Origin: Oscillospiraceae bacterium
GTDB lineage: Bacteria; Bacillota; Clostridia; Oscillospirales; Acutalibacteraceae
Length of the DNA: 5,320 bases
Assembly (NCBI GenBank): GCA_003517915.1
Contig: DOZQ01000244.1
Location: 2,444 to 7,763 of the forward strand
Direction of reading: 5' to 3'
The translations under genes were made by a program, and so were the position numbers. Below the pieces are notes generated by a model. It did not search any database. It saw only the letters and a list, made by a program, of their open reading frames with translations, and was not told the origin of the DNA. The first letter of the stretch is position 1. Every line of letters starts with the position of its first letter. Positions 1 through 5,320 of this stretch are shown here, in pieces.

Positions 1-2322
1 GAATGGATGGGCAAGCTCTACCGCTTTTTGGGGCTTGAGGTCGGCCTTATCGTCCACGGCCTGACAAACGCCGAGCGCAAGGCGGCCTATAAGGCCGATA
101 TTACTTACGGCACAAACAATGAACTCGGATTCGATTACCTGCGCGACAACATGGTGATCTATAAAGAAGAAAAGGTGCAGCGCGGCCACAATTACGCGAT
201 TGTCGACGAGGTGGACTCAATTCTCATTGACGAGGCGCGCACGCCGCTTATTATTTCCGGCCAGGGAGATAAATCCACCGACATGTATCAAAAGGCGGAC
301 AAATTCGTGCGCACGCTGAGAATGAACAAGGTGCGCGAGATGGATTCAAAGCAGGAGGTCGAGGAGGAGCACGACGGCGATTACATCGTGGATGAAAAGG
401 CCCGCACCGCGACCTTGGCCAAAACCGGCGTCAAAAAAGCCGAGGCGTATTTTGGCATAGACAACCTGAACGACGCCGACAATATAACCATAGCGCATCA
501 TGTCAATCAGGCCATACGTGCGCACGGTATAATGAAGCTGGACGTCGACTATGTCGTCAAGGACGGCGAGGTAATCATTGTCGACGAATTCACCGGACGC
601 CTTATGTTCGGCCGGCGCTATAACGAGGGGCTTCATCAGGCGATTGAGGCGAAGGAGGGCGTGAAGGTCGAGCACGAATCCAAAACGCTCGCGACAATCA
701 CATTTCAGAACTATTTCCGCCTTTACAGCAAGCTTTCCGGCATGACCGGCACGGCCATGACCGAGGAGGAGGAATTCCGGGAGATTTACAAGCTCGACGT
801 GGTGGAGATCCCCACAAACAGGCCGATGGTCAGGGGCGACCATCCGGATGTTATCTATAAAACCGAAAACGCGAAATTCGGCGCGGTAATAGAGCAGGTT
901 ATCGAATGCCACGACAGGGGTCAGCCGGTGCTGGTCGGTACTATCTCGATTGAAAAATCCGAAAGGCTGAGCAAAATGCTGAGCCGTCACAAGGTCAGGC
1001 ATGAAGTGCTCAACGCTAAATTCCATGAAAAAGAAGCCGAAATAGTGGCGCAGGCCGGTAAAAAGGGAGCTGTGACCATAGCGACCAACATGGCCGGGCG
1101 CGGCACCGATATTGTGCTGGGCGGCAACGCGGAATATCTGGCCAAGGCCGAGATGAAAAAGCAGGATATCCCGGAGGAGCTTATCATCGAGGCTACCGGC
1201 TTTGCCGAAACCGACAACGAGGATATTATAAACGCACGCAAAATGTTTGCCGAGCTTGAGGCCAAGCACAAGGCCGAGATACAGAAAGAAGCCGAGGAGG
1301 TAAGGCAGGCGGGCGGCCTGTTTATAATCGGCACCGAGCGGCACGAATCCCGCAGAATCGACAATCAGCTGCGCGGCCGCGCCGGCAGGCAGGGCGACCC
1401 GGGCGCTTCGCGGTTTTACATCTCGCTTGAGGACGATCTTATGCGGCTGTTCGGCGGCGAGCGAATCTACAACATGATGTCCACCCTCAGGGTGGATGAG
1501 GACACGCCGCTCGAAACCAAGCTGCTTTCAAATTCGGTGGAGGGCGCGCAGAAAAAGCTTGAGAGCCGCAACTTTGCCTCCCGTAAAAACGTGCTGGATT
1601 TTGACGATGTCATGAACAAGCAGCGCGAGCTTATTTATTCGCAGCGCAACCGGGTGCTCGACGGCGGCGACATCAAAGAGTCGGTCTTAAAGATGCTGGA
1701 CGACTCGATAAAAGACGCCTGCAACCGCTATATGGCCGACAAGGATATTCCTGATAAATGGAACCTGACCGGACTCAGGGATTATTTCCTCGGCTGGCTT
1801 ACGACAGATGACGATCTTATCTACTCCGCGAGAGAGCTTGAGGAACTGGAGACCACCGACATTGAAAAGCTGCTTATAGACCGTGCGCACGAAAAATACG
1901 ACGAGCGGGAACAGCGCTTCGGCAGTGAGCTGATGCGTGAAATCGAGCGGGTGGTACTGCTGCGCAGCGTTGATCATCACTGGATGGATCACATCGACGC
2001 TATGGATGAGCTTCGCCGTGGTATTTATCTTAGGGCTTACGGGCAGCACAACCCGGTTGTGGAATACCGCAACGAGGGCTATGATATGTTTAACGCGATG
2101 ACCGAATCGATACGTGAGGAAACCGCGAAGCTGATGCTGACGGTTGAGATTCGCAGAAAAGAAGAGGTCAAGCGCGAAAAGGTGGCGAAGGTAACCGGCG
2201 AAAGCGGGGGGAGCGACGGCAGCGAAAAGCGCTCTAAGACGGTCAATACCGGGAAGAACGCTCCCTGCCCGTGCGGCAGCGGCAAGAAATACAAGCGCTG
2301 CTGCGGCAAGGACAAAGAATAA
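1..2322 (+). CDS. secA: Preprotein translocase ATPase SecA, 5'-truncated by window edge
   Basis: SecA is the cytoplasmic motor that uses ATP to push unfolded preproteins through the SecYEG channel. The frame is open from base 1 (reads [12 protein letters not shown]), so the ATG at 7 is internal and not the start. By comparison with B. subtilis SecA about 138 N-terminal residues are missing, including the Walker A (GEGKT) motif. Visible: the DEVD Walker B motif (205-216), the preprotein cross-linking region with [20 protein letters not shown], the NBD2 motifs TNMAGRGTD (1084-1110) and [13 protein letters not shown] (1366-1404), the helical scaffold segment [15 protein letters not shown], and a C-terminal SEC-C zinc motif CPC...CC (2257-2307), which in other SecA proteins binds zinc and SecB or ribosomes. 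NBD2 carries an extra charged helical segment between TDIVLGG and [15 protein letters not shown] (about 1114-1317) that B. subtilis SecA lacks. The gene ends in TAA at 2320-2322, with a 55-base gap and no terminator before the next gene. Confidence 0.98.
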   Translation, partial: EWMGKLYRFLGLEVGLIVHGLTNAERKAAYKADITYGTNNELGFDYLRDNMVIYKEEKVQRGHNYAIVDEVDSILIDEARTPLIISGQGDKSTDMYQKADKFVRTLRMNKVREMDSKQEVEEEHDGDYIVDEKARTATLAKTGVKKAEAYFGIDNLNDADNITIAHHVNQAIRAHGIMKLDVDYVVKDGEVIIVDEFTGRLMFGRRYNEGLHQAIEAKEGVKVEHESKTLATITFQNYFRLYSKLSGMTGTAMTEEEEFREIYKLDVVEIPTNRPMVRGDHPDVIYKTENAKFGAVIEQVIECHDRGQPVLVGTISIEKSERLSKMLSRHKVRHEVLNAKFHEKEAEIVAQAGKKGAVTIATNMAGRGTDIVLGGNAEYLAKAEMKKQDIPEELIIEATGFAETDNEDIINARKMFAELEAKHKAEIQKEAEEVRQAGGLFIIGTERHESRRIDNQLRGRAGRQGDPGASRFYISLEDDLMRLFGGERIYNMMSTLRVDEDTPLETKLLSNSVEGAQKKLESRNFASRKNVLDFDDVMNKQRELIYSQRNRVLDGGDIKESVLKMLDDSIKDACNRYMADKDIPDKWNLTGLRDYFLGWLTTDDDLIYSARELEELETTDIEKLLIDRAHEKYDEREQRFGSELMREIERVVLLRSVDHHWMDHIDAMDELRRGIYLRAYGQHNPVVEYRNEGYDMFNAMTESIREETAKLMLTVEIRRKEEVKREKVAKVTGESGGSDGSEKRSKTVNTGKNAPCPCGSGKKYKRCCGKDKE

Positions 2323-2364
2323 CTCCGCGCGGAACATGCGCCGATTAAAAATACTTTCTTAGAC

Positions 2365-2370
2365 GGAGGG
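2365..2370 (+). promoter_or_regulatory. Shine-Dalgarno GGAGGG setting a TTG start for cobO
   Basis: GGAGGG at 2365-2370 lies 7 bases before TTG at 2378. The first in-frame ATG (2444) has no purine-rich site at a proper distance. The good site in front of TTG is the reason for choosing the non-ATG start. Confidence 0.8.
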
Positions 2371-2377
2371 GATATTC

Positions 2378-2956
2378 TTGGAAAAACTTGAGTCGATAAT
2401 TACTGCTTTTGATCCGGACAGCCCCGAATTCAGGCGAGAGGGCATGATTCATGTTTACACGGGAGACGGAAAGGGCAAAACCACGGCGGCCATCGGCTTG
2501 TGCGTGCGGGCGAGCGGAGCCGAGAAGAAAGTGCTGTTTTCACAGTTTTTAAAAGGACGCAAAACCGCCGAGCTTGAGCCTCTGGAAAGGCTGGGGGTGG
2601 AAATATCCAGAACCTGGGGGGTGACCCGGTTTGCGGCGGAAATGAACGAGGATGAGCGGGAGCACTGCCGGCGGGTGGTCGAGCGCTGCTTTGCCAGCGC
2701 GTACTCCGCCATTTGCTCCGGGAAATATGATCTTGTTGTGCTGGACGAGATATTTTGGGCCATTGAAACCGGTATGCTGAAAAAGAAGATTCTGACCGAC
2801 CTGCTGACCCAGTACAGCTTCCCCACGGAACTGGTTCTCACCGGGCGGGGAGCTCCGCAAGACATCTGCCAGATGGCGGATTATGTCAGCGAGATAAAAT
2901 CGGTCAAGCACCCGTATGAGAGGGGGATCCCCGCAAGGTACGGAATTGAGTTTTGA
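2378..2956 (+). CDS. cobO: Cob(I)alamin (corrinoid) adenosyltransferase, CobA/CobO/BtuR type
   Basis: The CobA/CobO/BtuR family transfers the 5'-deoxyadenosyl group of ATP to the cobalt of cob(I)alamin or a corrinoid precursor, releasing triphosphate and giving the adenosyl cofactor in the cytoplasm. The 192-residue product matches the usual size (E. coli BtuR 196). Seen: a P-loop GDGKGKTTAA at residues 29-38, a hydrophobic strand ending in LDE (122-124) in the Walker B position, LTGRGAP (154-160), and the family's C-terminal signature KHPYERGIPARYGIEF (177-192). The start is TTG with GGAGGG 7 bases upstream. The alternative ATG at 2444 (residue 23) would leave only 6 residues before the P-loop and lacks a ribosome site. 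It follows secA by 55 bases with no terminator, so read-through is plausible. No other cobalamin gene or B12 riboswitch is visible. The PduO and EutT types of adenosyltransferase are unrelated folds and do not fit. Confidence 0.95.
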   Translation: MEKLESIITAFDPDSPEFRREGMIHVYTGDGKGKTTAAIGLCVRASGAEKKVLFSQFLKGRKTAELEPLERLGVEISRTWGVTRFAAEMNEDEREHCRRVVERCFASAYSAICSGKYDLVVLDEIFWAIETGMLKKKILTDLLTQYSFPTELVLTGRGAPQDICQMADYVSEIKSVKHPYERGIPARYGIEF

Positions 2957-2975
2957 GCGTTTGGGGCATAAATAC

Positions 2976-3030
2976 ATAGTGTGGGTGCGCACTTGCGTGC
3001 GCCAGCGGGCGATTCGTGAATCGCCTCTAT
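2976..3030 (+). repeat. Double-hairpin palindromic element (REP/MITE-like)
   Basis: Two adjacent stem-loops fill most of the gap between cobO and the repressor gene. The first is GCGCAC (2987-2992), loop TTGC, GTGCGC (2997-3002). The second is GGCGATT (3008-3014), loop CGTG, AATCGCC (3019-3025), a perfect 7-bp stem. Outside them ATAG (2976-2979) can pair with CTAT (3027-3030), giving a three-way-junction shape. No T-run follows, so it is not a standard intrinsic terminator. From memory, GGGCGATTCGTGAATCGCCCC-type hairpins flanked by GTAGGGG/CCCCTAC are scattered in many Clostridia genomes; this copy would be a decayed one. That family assignment is recall, not shown by this single copy. Confidence 0.6.
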
Positions 3031-3062
3031 AAAGCTTTGCGGTACGGCTAACGGAGGGAATA

Positions 3063-3449
3063 ATGACTGATACTCAAATAACACAGTCGCTTGAGGATTA
3101 TCTGGAAGCGATATATATATGCCAAATCAGCAGGGGAGAGGTTCGCATAACCGACATTGCCGCCGAAACCGGCTTTTCAAAGCCCAGCGTGAACCGGGCG
3201 GTTAACACCCTCAAAGAAGGGGGCTTTGTGGAGCATGAATATTACGGCAAGATAAGGCTAACCGAAAAGGGCGAAAGGTTTGCGGCGAACGTATATGAGC
3301 GCCACGTTACCCTGAAAAATTTTCTTAAAAATCAGCTGGGCGTGGACGAAAAAACGGCGGAGGAGGATGCCTGCCGCATGGAGCATGTCATGAGCGAGCA
3401 AACCGTGAAAAGCCTGATGAAATATATAAAAACTATAGAAAATAGCTGA
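3063..3449 (+). CDS. DtxR/MntR-family metal-dependent transcriptional repressor
   Basis: DtxR/MntR proteins are dimeric repressors that bind DNA when loaded with Fe(II) or Mn(II) and shut off metal-uptake genes. The 128-residue product has the family's winged helix-turn-helix in its first ~75 residues (SLEDYLEAIY at 9-18; recognition region ETGFSKPSVNRAVNTL at 35-50; wing YYGKIRLTEKG at 60-70) and the metal/dimer region after it (RHVTLKNFL at 80-88, DACRMEHVMS at 102-111). Aligned by eye, the likely ligands are D12, E15, H81, C104, E107 and H108. D12 and E15 resemble MntR, C104 resembles DtxR/IdeR. It stops soon after the dimer domain, so it has no SH3/FeoA-like third domain; MntR (142 residues) also lacks one. 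ATG at 3063 follows GGAGGG (3053-3058) by 4 bases. Metal specificity and targets cannot be read from sequence; the neighbouring inverted repeats are candidates only. Confidence 0.9.
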   Translation: MTDTQITQSLEDYLEAIYICQISRGEVRITDIAAETGFSKPSVNRAVNTLKEGGFVEHEYYGKIRLTEKGERFAANVYERHVTLKNFLKNQLGVDEKTAEEDACRMEHVMSEQTVKSLMKYIKTIENS

Positions 3450-3480
3450 CTCATGACAGCTGCCGATCCCGAATATATTT

Positions 3481-3506
3481 ATACAGTCAAACCTTGCTGA
3501 CTATAT
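3481..3506. promoter_or_regulatory. Inverted repeat, candidate operator (site A)
   Basis: AGTCA (3485-3489) and TGACT (3498-3502) are separated by 8 bases; extended to 9-base arms (3481-3489 and 3498-3506) 8 of 9 positions pair. It lies 23 bases before the preferred start of the small membrane protein gene, in AT-rich sequence, where a promoter would be expected. A weak possible promoter is ATGACA (3453-3458) with TATATT (3474-3479), only 15 bases apart, which would place the transcription start inside the repeat. It shares AGTCAAAC and TGACTA with the repeat at 3947-3976. Confidence 0.45.
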
Positions 3507-3529
3507 ATTGTATTGAAGGGATGAAGGAT

Positions 3530-3880
3530 ATGCCGTCTGAGTTTTATACAAGGAAACTTGAAGAATTGCTTTACGCGTGCGGGTACGGTAAAAAAGTGAA
3601 CATAACCGACAGCTATATACTTATGGCCGCTAAGGAAAACCGCAGGCAGGTTTATGAGGACGGACGCGGGCGTGAAAAATTTATGATAGATTTGTCGGAT
3701 TATGACGAAACTGAGCCGGAAAAGCTTGTTATGCTGGGGCTGCTGAAAGCGCATTTAGAAAAAGAAAAAAGCGCGGCTCACAGCTTAAAGCTGATAAAAG
3801 TGCTTTTAGCCGTTATGGCCACCGCGCTTGTTTCAATTGCCGTAGCGGTGAGCTGGCTTTTTATTCTTATTTATGGTTAA
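3530..3880 (+). CDS. Uncharacterised small protein with C-terminal membrane anchor
   Basis: I do not recognise this 116-residue protein. The first ~75 residues are hydrophilic and mixed in charge, with acidic stretches such as DLSDYDETEPEK; then comes a likely helix rich in Lys/Glu (LLKAHLEKEK) and a single hydrophobic segment at about residues 91-115 (VLLAVMATALVSIAVAVSWL, then FILIY) ending one residue before the stop. Lysines precede this segment, so the bulk is predicted cytoplasmic with a tail-type anchor. No signal peptide, Cys/His metal motif or catalytic motif is seen. ATG at 3530 is chosen because GAAGGG (3515-3520) lies 9 bases upstream; ATG at 3521 abuts that site, and TTG at 3494 falls inside the inverted repeat. 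It sits 80 bases after the metal-dependent repressor, so it may be a target or partner of it, which is inference. The reading frame is long, has a good ribosome site and same-strand context, and looks real. Confidence 0.7.
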   Translation: MPSEFYTRKLEELLYACGYGKKVNITDSYILMAAKENRRQVYEDGRGREKFMIDLSDYDETEPEKLVMLGLLKAHLEKEKSAAHSLKLIKVLLAVMATALVSIAVAVSWLFILIYG

Positions 3881-3888
3881 CCATTTTT

Positions 3889-3901
3889 GAGTTGACAACT
3901 C
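3889..3901. promoter_or_regulatory. Palindrome over the -35 box of the rsmD promoter
   Basis: GAGTTG (3889-3894) and CAACTC (3896-3901) form a perfect 6-bp inverted repeat around A3895. The -35 box TTGACA (3892-3897) lies inside it. A repressor bound here would block RNA polymerase. It does not match an operator I know, and part of the symmetry comes from TTGACAA itself, so function is uncertain. Confidence 0.3.
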
Positions 3902-3920
3902 TCCGGGTTAATGGGATAAT
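3892..3920 (+). promoter_or_regulatory. Sigma-A/sigma-70 type promoter for the rsmD operon
   Basis: A consensus -35 TTGACA (3892-3897), a 17-base spacer and a near-consensus -10 GATAAT (3915-3920, 5 of 6) with an extended -10 TG at 3912-3913. Transcription should start near 3926-3928, giving a leader of about 86 bases before the rsmD ATG. It is the best promoter in the window and should serve rsmD, coaD and the gene after it. Confidence 0.8.
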
Positions 3921-3946
3921 ATTATGTCGAATAATTTATTTAGAGC

Positions 3947-3976
3947 ATATAATATAGTCAAACTGACTAATTATAT
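3947..3976. promoter_or_regulatory. Long inverted repeat in the rsmD leader, candidate operator (site B)
   Basis: The core is TAGTCA (3955-3960), AAC, TGACTA (3964-3969), a perfect 6-bp repeat. The symmetry continues outward as ATATAAT (3947-3953) against ATTATAT (3970-3976), with one unpaired A at 3954, so 13 bases pair on each side. It lies about 20 bases after the predicted transcription start and 36 before the rsmD ATG. It could be an operator acting as a roadblock or an RNA hairpin in the leader. The left arm contains TATAAT (3948-3953), but no -35 box is at the right distance. No T-run follows, so it is not a terminator. Confidence 0.5.
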
Positions 3977-4012
3977 CAATTTTCTATTTTGCTATTAAGG
4001 TAAGGACAAGCT

Positions 4013-4558
4013 ATGAGGGTGATTACCGGAGCGGCGCGCGGAAGAAAACTTAAAACCCTGCCAGGGGAAGAGATACGTCCGACGGCGGACCGCGTTAAGG
4101 AAGGAATATTCAGCGCTGTTCAGTTTGACATTGAGGGCAGGCGCTTTTTGGATATGTTCGCGGGCTCGGGACAAATAGGCATCGAGGCGCTCAGCCGCGG
4201 CGCCGTGTCCTGCGTGTTTATCGACAAGCTGCGGCAGGCAGTGGATATTATAAAAGAAAACCTTGAAACCGCCGCCCTTGTGTCTAAAGCGACCGTGCTG
4301 CTTGGGGATTATGCCTCGGTTTTGACTGGCGGCTTATTTGAATTTGACGCCGTATATATCGATCCGCCTTATCACGAAGAACAGCTTTTGCGCGCGCTTG
4401 ATTTTATTAAGGATTATTTGTCGCCGGCGGCGGTTATAATCTGCGAGCATCCCGTAGGGTATGCGGTGCCTGATAAGGTGGGAGATTACCGCGGGTACAA
4501 GCAATATACCTACGGTCAGACCGGCGTTACCTTATACCGAAGAAACGGAGAGAGCTAG
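4013..4558 (+). CDS. rsmD: 16S rRNA (guanine(966)-N(2))-methyltransferase RsmD
   Basis: RsmD uses S-adenosylmethionine to methylate N2 of G966 (E. coli numbering) of 16S rRNA during 30S assembly; the B. subtilis counterpart is YlbH. The 181-residue product is full length for the family. Seen: N-terminal MRVITGAARGRKL and RPTADRVKEGIFS (22-34), which are family hallmarks, the SAM-binding motif I LDMFAGSGQIGIEAL (46-60), acidic D71 at the end of the next strand, the catalytic DPPY (117-120) typical of amino-N methyltransferases, and the C-terminal YGQTGVTLYRR (167-177). ATG at 4013 has AGGA at 4003-4006, 6 bases upstream. Its TAG stop is directly followed by the ATG of coaD, a pairing common in Firmicutes. 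Expression should come from the promoter at 3892-3920. Confidence 0.96.
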   Translation: MRVITGAARGRKLKTLPGEEIRPTADRVKEGIFSAVQFDIEGRRFLDMFAGSGQIGIEALSRGAVSCVFIDKLRQAVDIIKENLETAALVSKATVLLGDYASVLTGGLFEFDAVYIDPPYHEEQLLRALDFIKDYLSPAAVIICEHPVGYAVPDKVGDYRGYKQYTYGQTGVTLYRRNGES

Positions 4559-5068
4559 ATGAAAAAGCAAACGATAGCCGTTTGCCCGGGCAGCTTTGAT
4601 CCGGTAACGGTGGGACACCTTGACATTATCCGCCGCGCGTGCGGCATGTTCGACAGGGTCATAGTGGTGGTAATGCAAAACAAATACAACAAAGCGCCGC
4701 CTATGTTTACCGCCTATGAGAGAAAAGAAATGATTCTGCGCTGTATAGTTGACATAGAAAACGCCGAGGTGGACTCTTACGACGGGCTTTTGGCCGATTA
4801 TGCTCACATGAAAGGCGCGGCCGCTATTGTAAAAGGACTCAGGGCGGTGTCGGATTTTGAATATGAGTTTCAAATGGCGCTTACGAATAAAAAGCTTAAC
4901 CGGCAGGCCGAAACGGTGTTTTTAACGACCAGCGCCGAAAATATGTACTTAAGCTCAAGCATTGTGAGGATGGTAGGCAGTATGGGCGGGGATATTTCGG
5001 ATTTTGTTCCGGAGTGCATAAAGCCGGATATTGAGCGGCGATTGACTGAGAAGGGAGCGGGAAAATGA
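4559..5068 (+). CDS. coaD: Phosphopantetheine adenylyltransferase (PPAT)
   Basis: CoaD catalyses the fourth step of coenzyme A synthesis in the cytoplasm: 4'-phosphopantetheine plus ATP gives dephospho-CoA and pyrophosphate. The 169-residue product is a complete bacterial PPAT of the nucleotidyltransferase fold. Seen: CPGSFDPVTVGHLDII at 9-24 with the TxGH nucleotide-binding motif at 17-20, KGLRAVSDFEYEFQMA (92-107) that contacts ATP and pantetheine, and YLSSSIVR (130-137), the ISSS/T-type phosphate-binding motif. ATG at 4559 touches the rsmD stop (TAGATG) and has GGAG (4547-4550) 8 bases upstream, inside rsmD. The stop overlaps the next start as ATGA, so translation is probably coupled on both sides. 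No residue expected for activity is missing by eye. Confidence 0.97.
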   Translation: MKKQTIAVCPGSFDPVTVGHLDIIRRACGMFDRVIVVVMQNKYNKAPPMFTAYERKEMILRCIVDIENAEVDSYDGLLADYAHMKGAAAIVKGLRAVSDFEYEFQMALTNKKLNRQAETVFLTTSAENMYLSSSIVRMVGSMGGDISDFVPECIKPDIERRLTEKGAGK

Positions 5069-5320
5069 ATATTGAAGAGTTTCTTGATCAGATAGACGAA
5101 ATGATCGACAGGGCGCTGCGGCTGCCAGGCGGCAGATGCGTAATGGATATGGAAAAGCTGCGCATTGCCATTGACGATATCCGGCTGAACATGCCGCAGG
5201 AGATAAAGCAGGCGCGCGGCATTGTCGCTGACCGCGCGGATATTATCGGTACGGCCAAGAGGGAAGCGGAAAGCATTGTGCGCACCGCCGAGAAACGAGG
5301 GCGGGCAATGGTCGCACAGG
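5065..5320 (+). CDS. Conserved coiled-coil protein of the coaD cluster, 3'-truncated
   Basis: ATG at 5065 overlaps the coaD stop by 4 bases (ATGA) and GGGAG (5053-5057) lies 7 bases upstream. The frame stays open for 85 codons to the window edge. Residues 1-40 read MNIEEFLDQIDEMIDRALRL and a short loop with one Cys; from about 27 on (MDMEKLRIAIDDIRLNMPQE, then IKQAR) the sequence is a charged helix running into an Ala/Glu/Arg-rich heptad-like region (KREAESIVRTAEKRGRAMVAQ). From memory, Clostridia often carry at this place a protein annotated as 'ATPase' or ATP-synthase subunit B/E-like, with the pattern LPEEIKQAKW followed by EAQKEAEQIIKEAE; the match in position and pattern is good. It has no visible nucleotide-binding motif, so the ATPase label in databases should not be taken as function. 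The role is unknown to me; a cytoplasmic DivIVA-like or stalk-like coiled coil is possible. Confidence 0.85.
   Translation, partial: MNIEEFLDQIDEMIDRALRLPGGRCVMDMEKLRIAIDDIRLNMPQEIKQARGIVADRADIIGTAKREAESIVRTAEKRGRAMVAQ

Noticed and set aside
346..1344. A 332-codon open frame on the minus strand, antisense to secA
   Set aside because: It lies wholly over well-conserved secA motifs, its translation has no recognisable domain, and long antisense frames are expected opposite GC-rich genes.
1687..2337. A 216-codon minus-strand open frame over the secA 3' end
   Set aside because: It mirrors the conserved secA C-terminal region, including the SEC-C motif, and has no ribosome site or family match of its own.
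2953..2980. Possible promoter for the repressor gene: TTGAGC, 16-base spacer, CATAGT
   Set aside because: Each box matches the consensus at only 4 of 6 positions and overlaps the cobO stop; not supported well enough to list.
2549..2992. Minus-strand open frames over cobO
   Set aside because: They overlap a clearly functional adenosyltransferase gene and their low-complexity translations look like frame shadows.
3444..3462. AGCTG...CAGCT inverted repeat at the end of the repressor gene as a terminator
   Set aside because: Five-bp arms with an 8-base loop and no following T-run; probably chance.
3873..3888. Possible terminator after the small membrane protein: ATGG-TTAA-CCAT followed by TTTTT
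   Set aside because: The stem is only 4 bp with low GC and overlaps the stop codon, too weak to call an intrinsic terminator.
3948..3953. A perfect TATAAT as a second rsmD promoter
   Set aside because: No sequence near TTGACA lies 16-18 bases upstream and there is no extended -10 TG; it is more simply part of the inverted repeat arm.
3924..3998. A 24-codon open frame in the rsmD leader that could be a leader peptide
   Set aside because: The ATG lies at or just before the predicted transcription start, there is no good ribosome site, and the frame is the AT-rich inverted repeat region read through.

Overview
The window looks like chromosomal housekeeping sequence from a low-to-mid GC Gram-positive bacterium, most likely a Clostridia member near Ruminococcaceae/Oscillospiraceae. 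This rests on the gene types and pairings (SecA with a SEC-C tail, the rsmD-coaD pair followed by a coiled-coil 'ATPase-like' gene), the strong GGAGG-type ribosome binding sites, use of a TTG start, and GC-rich genes separated by AT-rich spacers. The taxon is an inference from recall. All real genes are on the + strand.

Layout. Positions 1-2322 hold the last ~773 codons of secA, the preprotein translocase ATPase, cut by the left edge. After 55 bases comes a TTG-initiated cob(I)alamin adenosyltransferase gene (cobO/cobA type, 2378-2956). A 106-base gap carries a double-hairpin palindromic element (about 2976-3030). Next is a short DtxR/MntR-family metal-dependent repressor (3063-3449). An AT-rich gap with an inverted repeat leads to an unrecognised small protein with one C-terminal membrane segment (3530-3880). 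A second AT-rich gap (3881-4012) holds a strong sigma-A-type promoter, a palindrome over its -35 box and a long inverted repeat in the leader. This promoter drives rsmD (4013-4558), coaD (4559-5068) and an incomplete coiled-coil gene (5065 to the right edge), which are packed with stop-start contact or 4-base overlap and so look like one operon.

How the genes relate. secA (protein export), cobO (adenosylcobalamin formation), rsmD (16S rRNA methylation) and coaD (coenzyme A synthesis) are unrelated housekeeping functions. The part with possible new biology is the middle: a metal-dependent repressor with a hybrid ligand set, next to an uncharacterised membrane protein. Two related inverted repeats, sharing AGTCAAAC and TGACTA and differing mainly by a 5-base insertion, sit upstream of the membrane protein gene and upstream of rsmD. 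They are candidate operators, but nothing in the sequence proves which protein binds them. I see no CRISPR array, transposase, tRNA or rRNA, and no gene-free stretch longer than about 130 bases.
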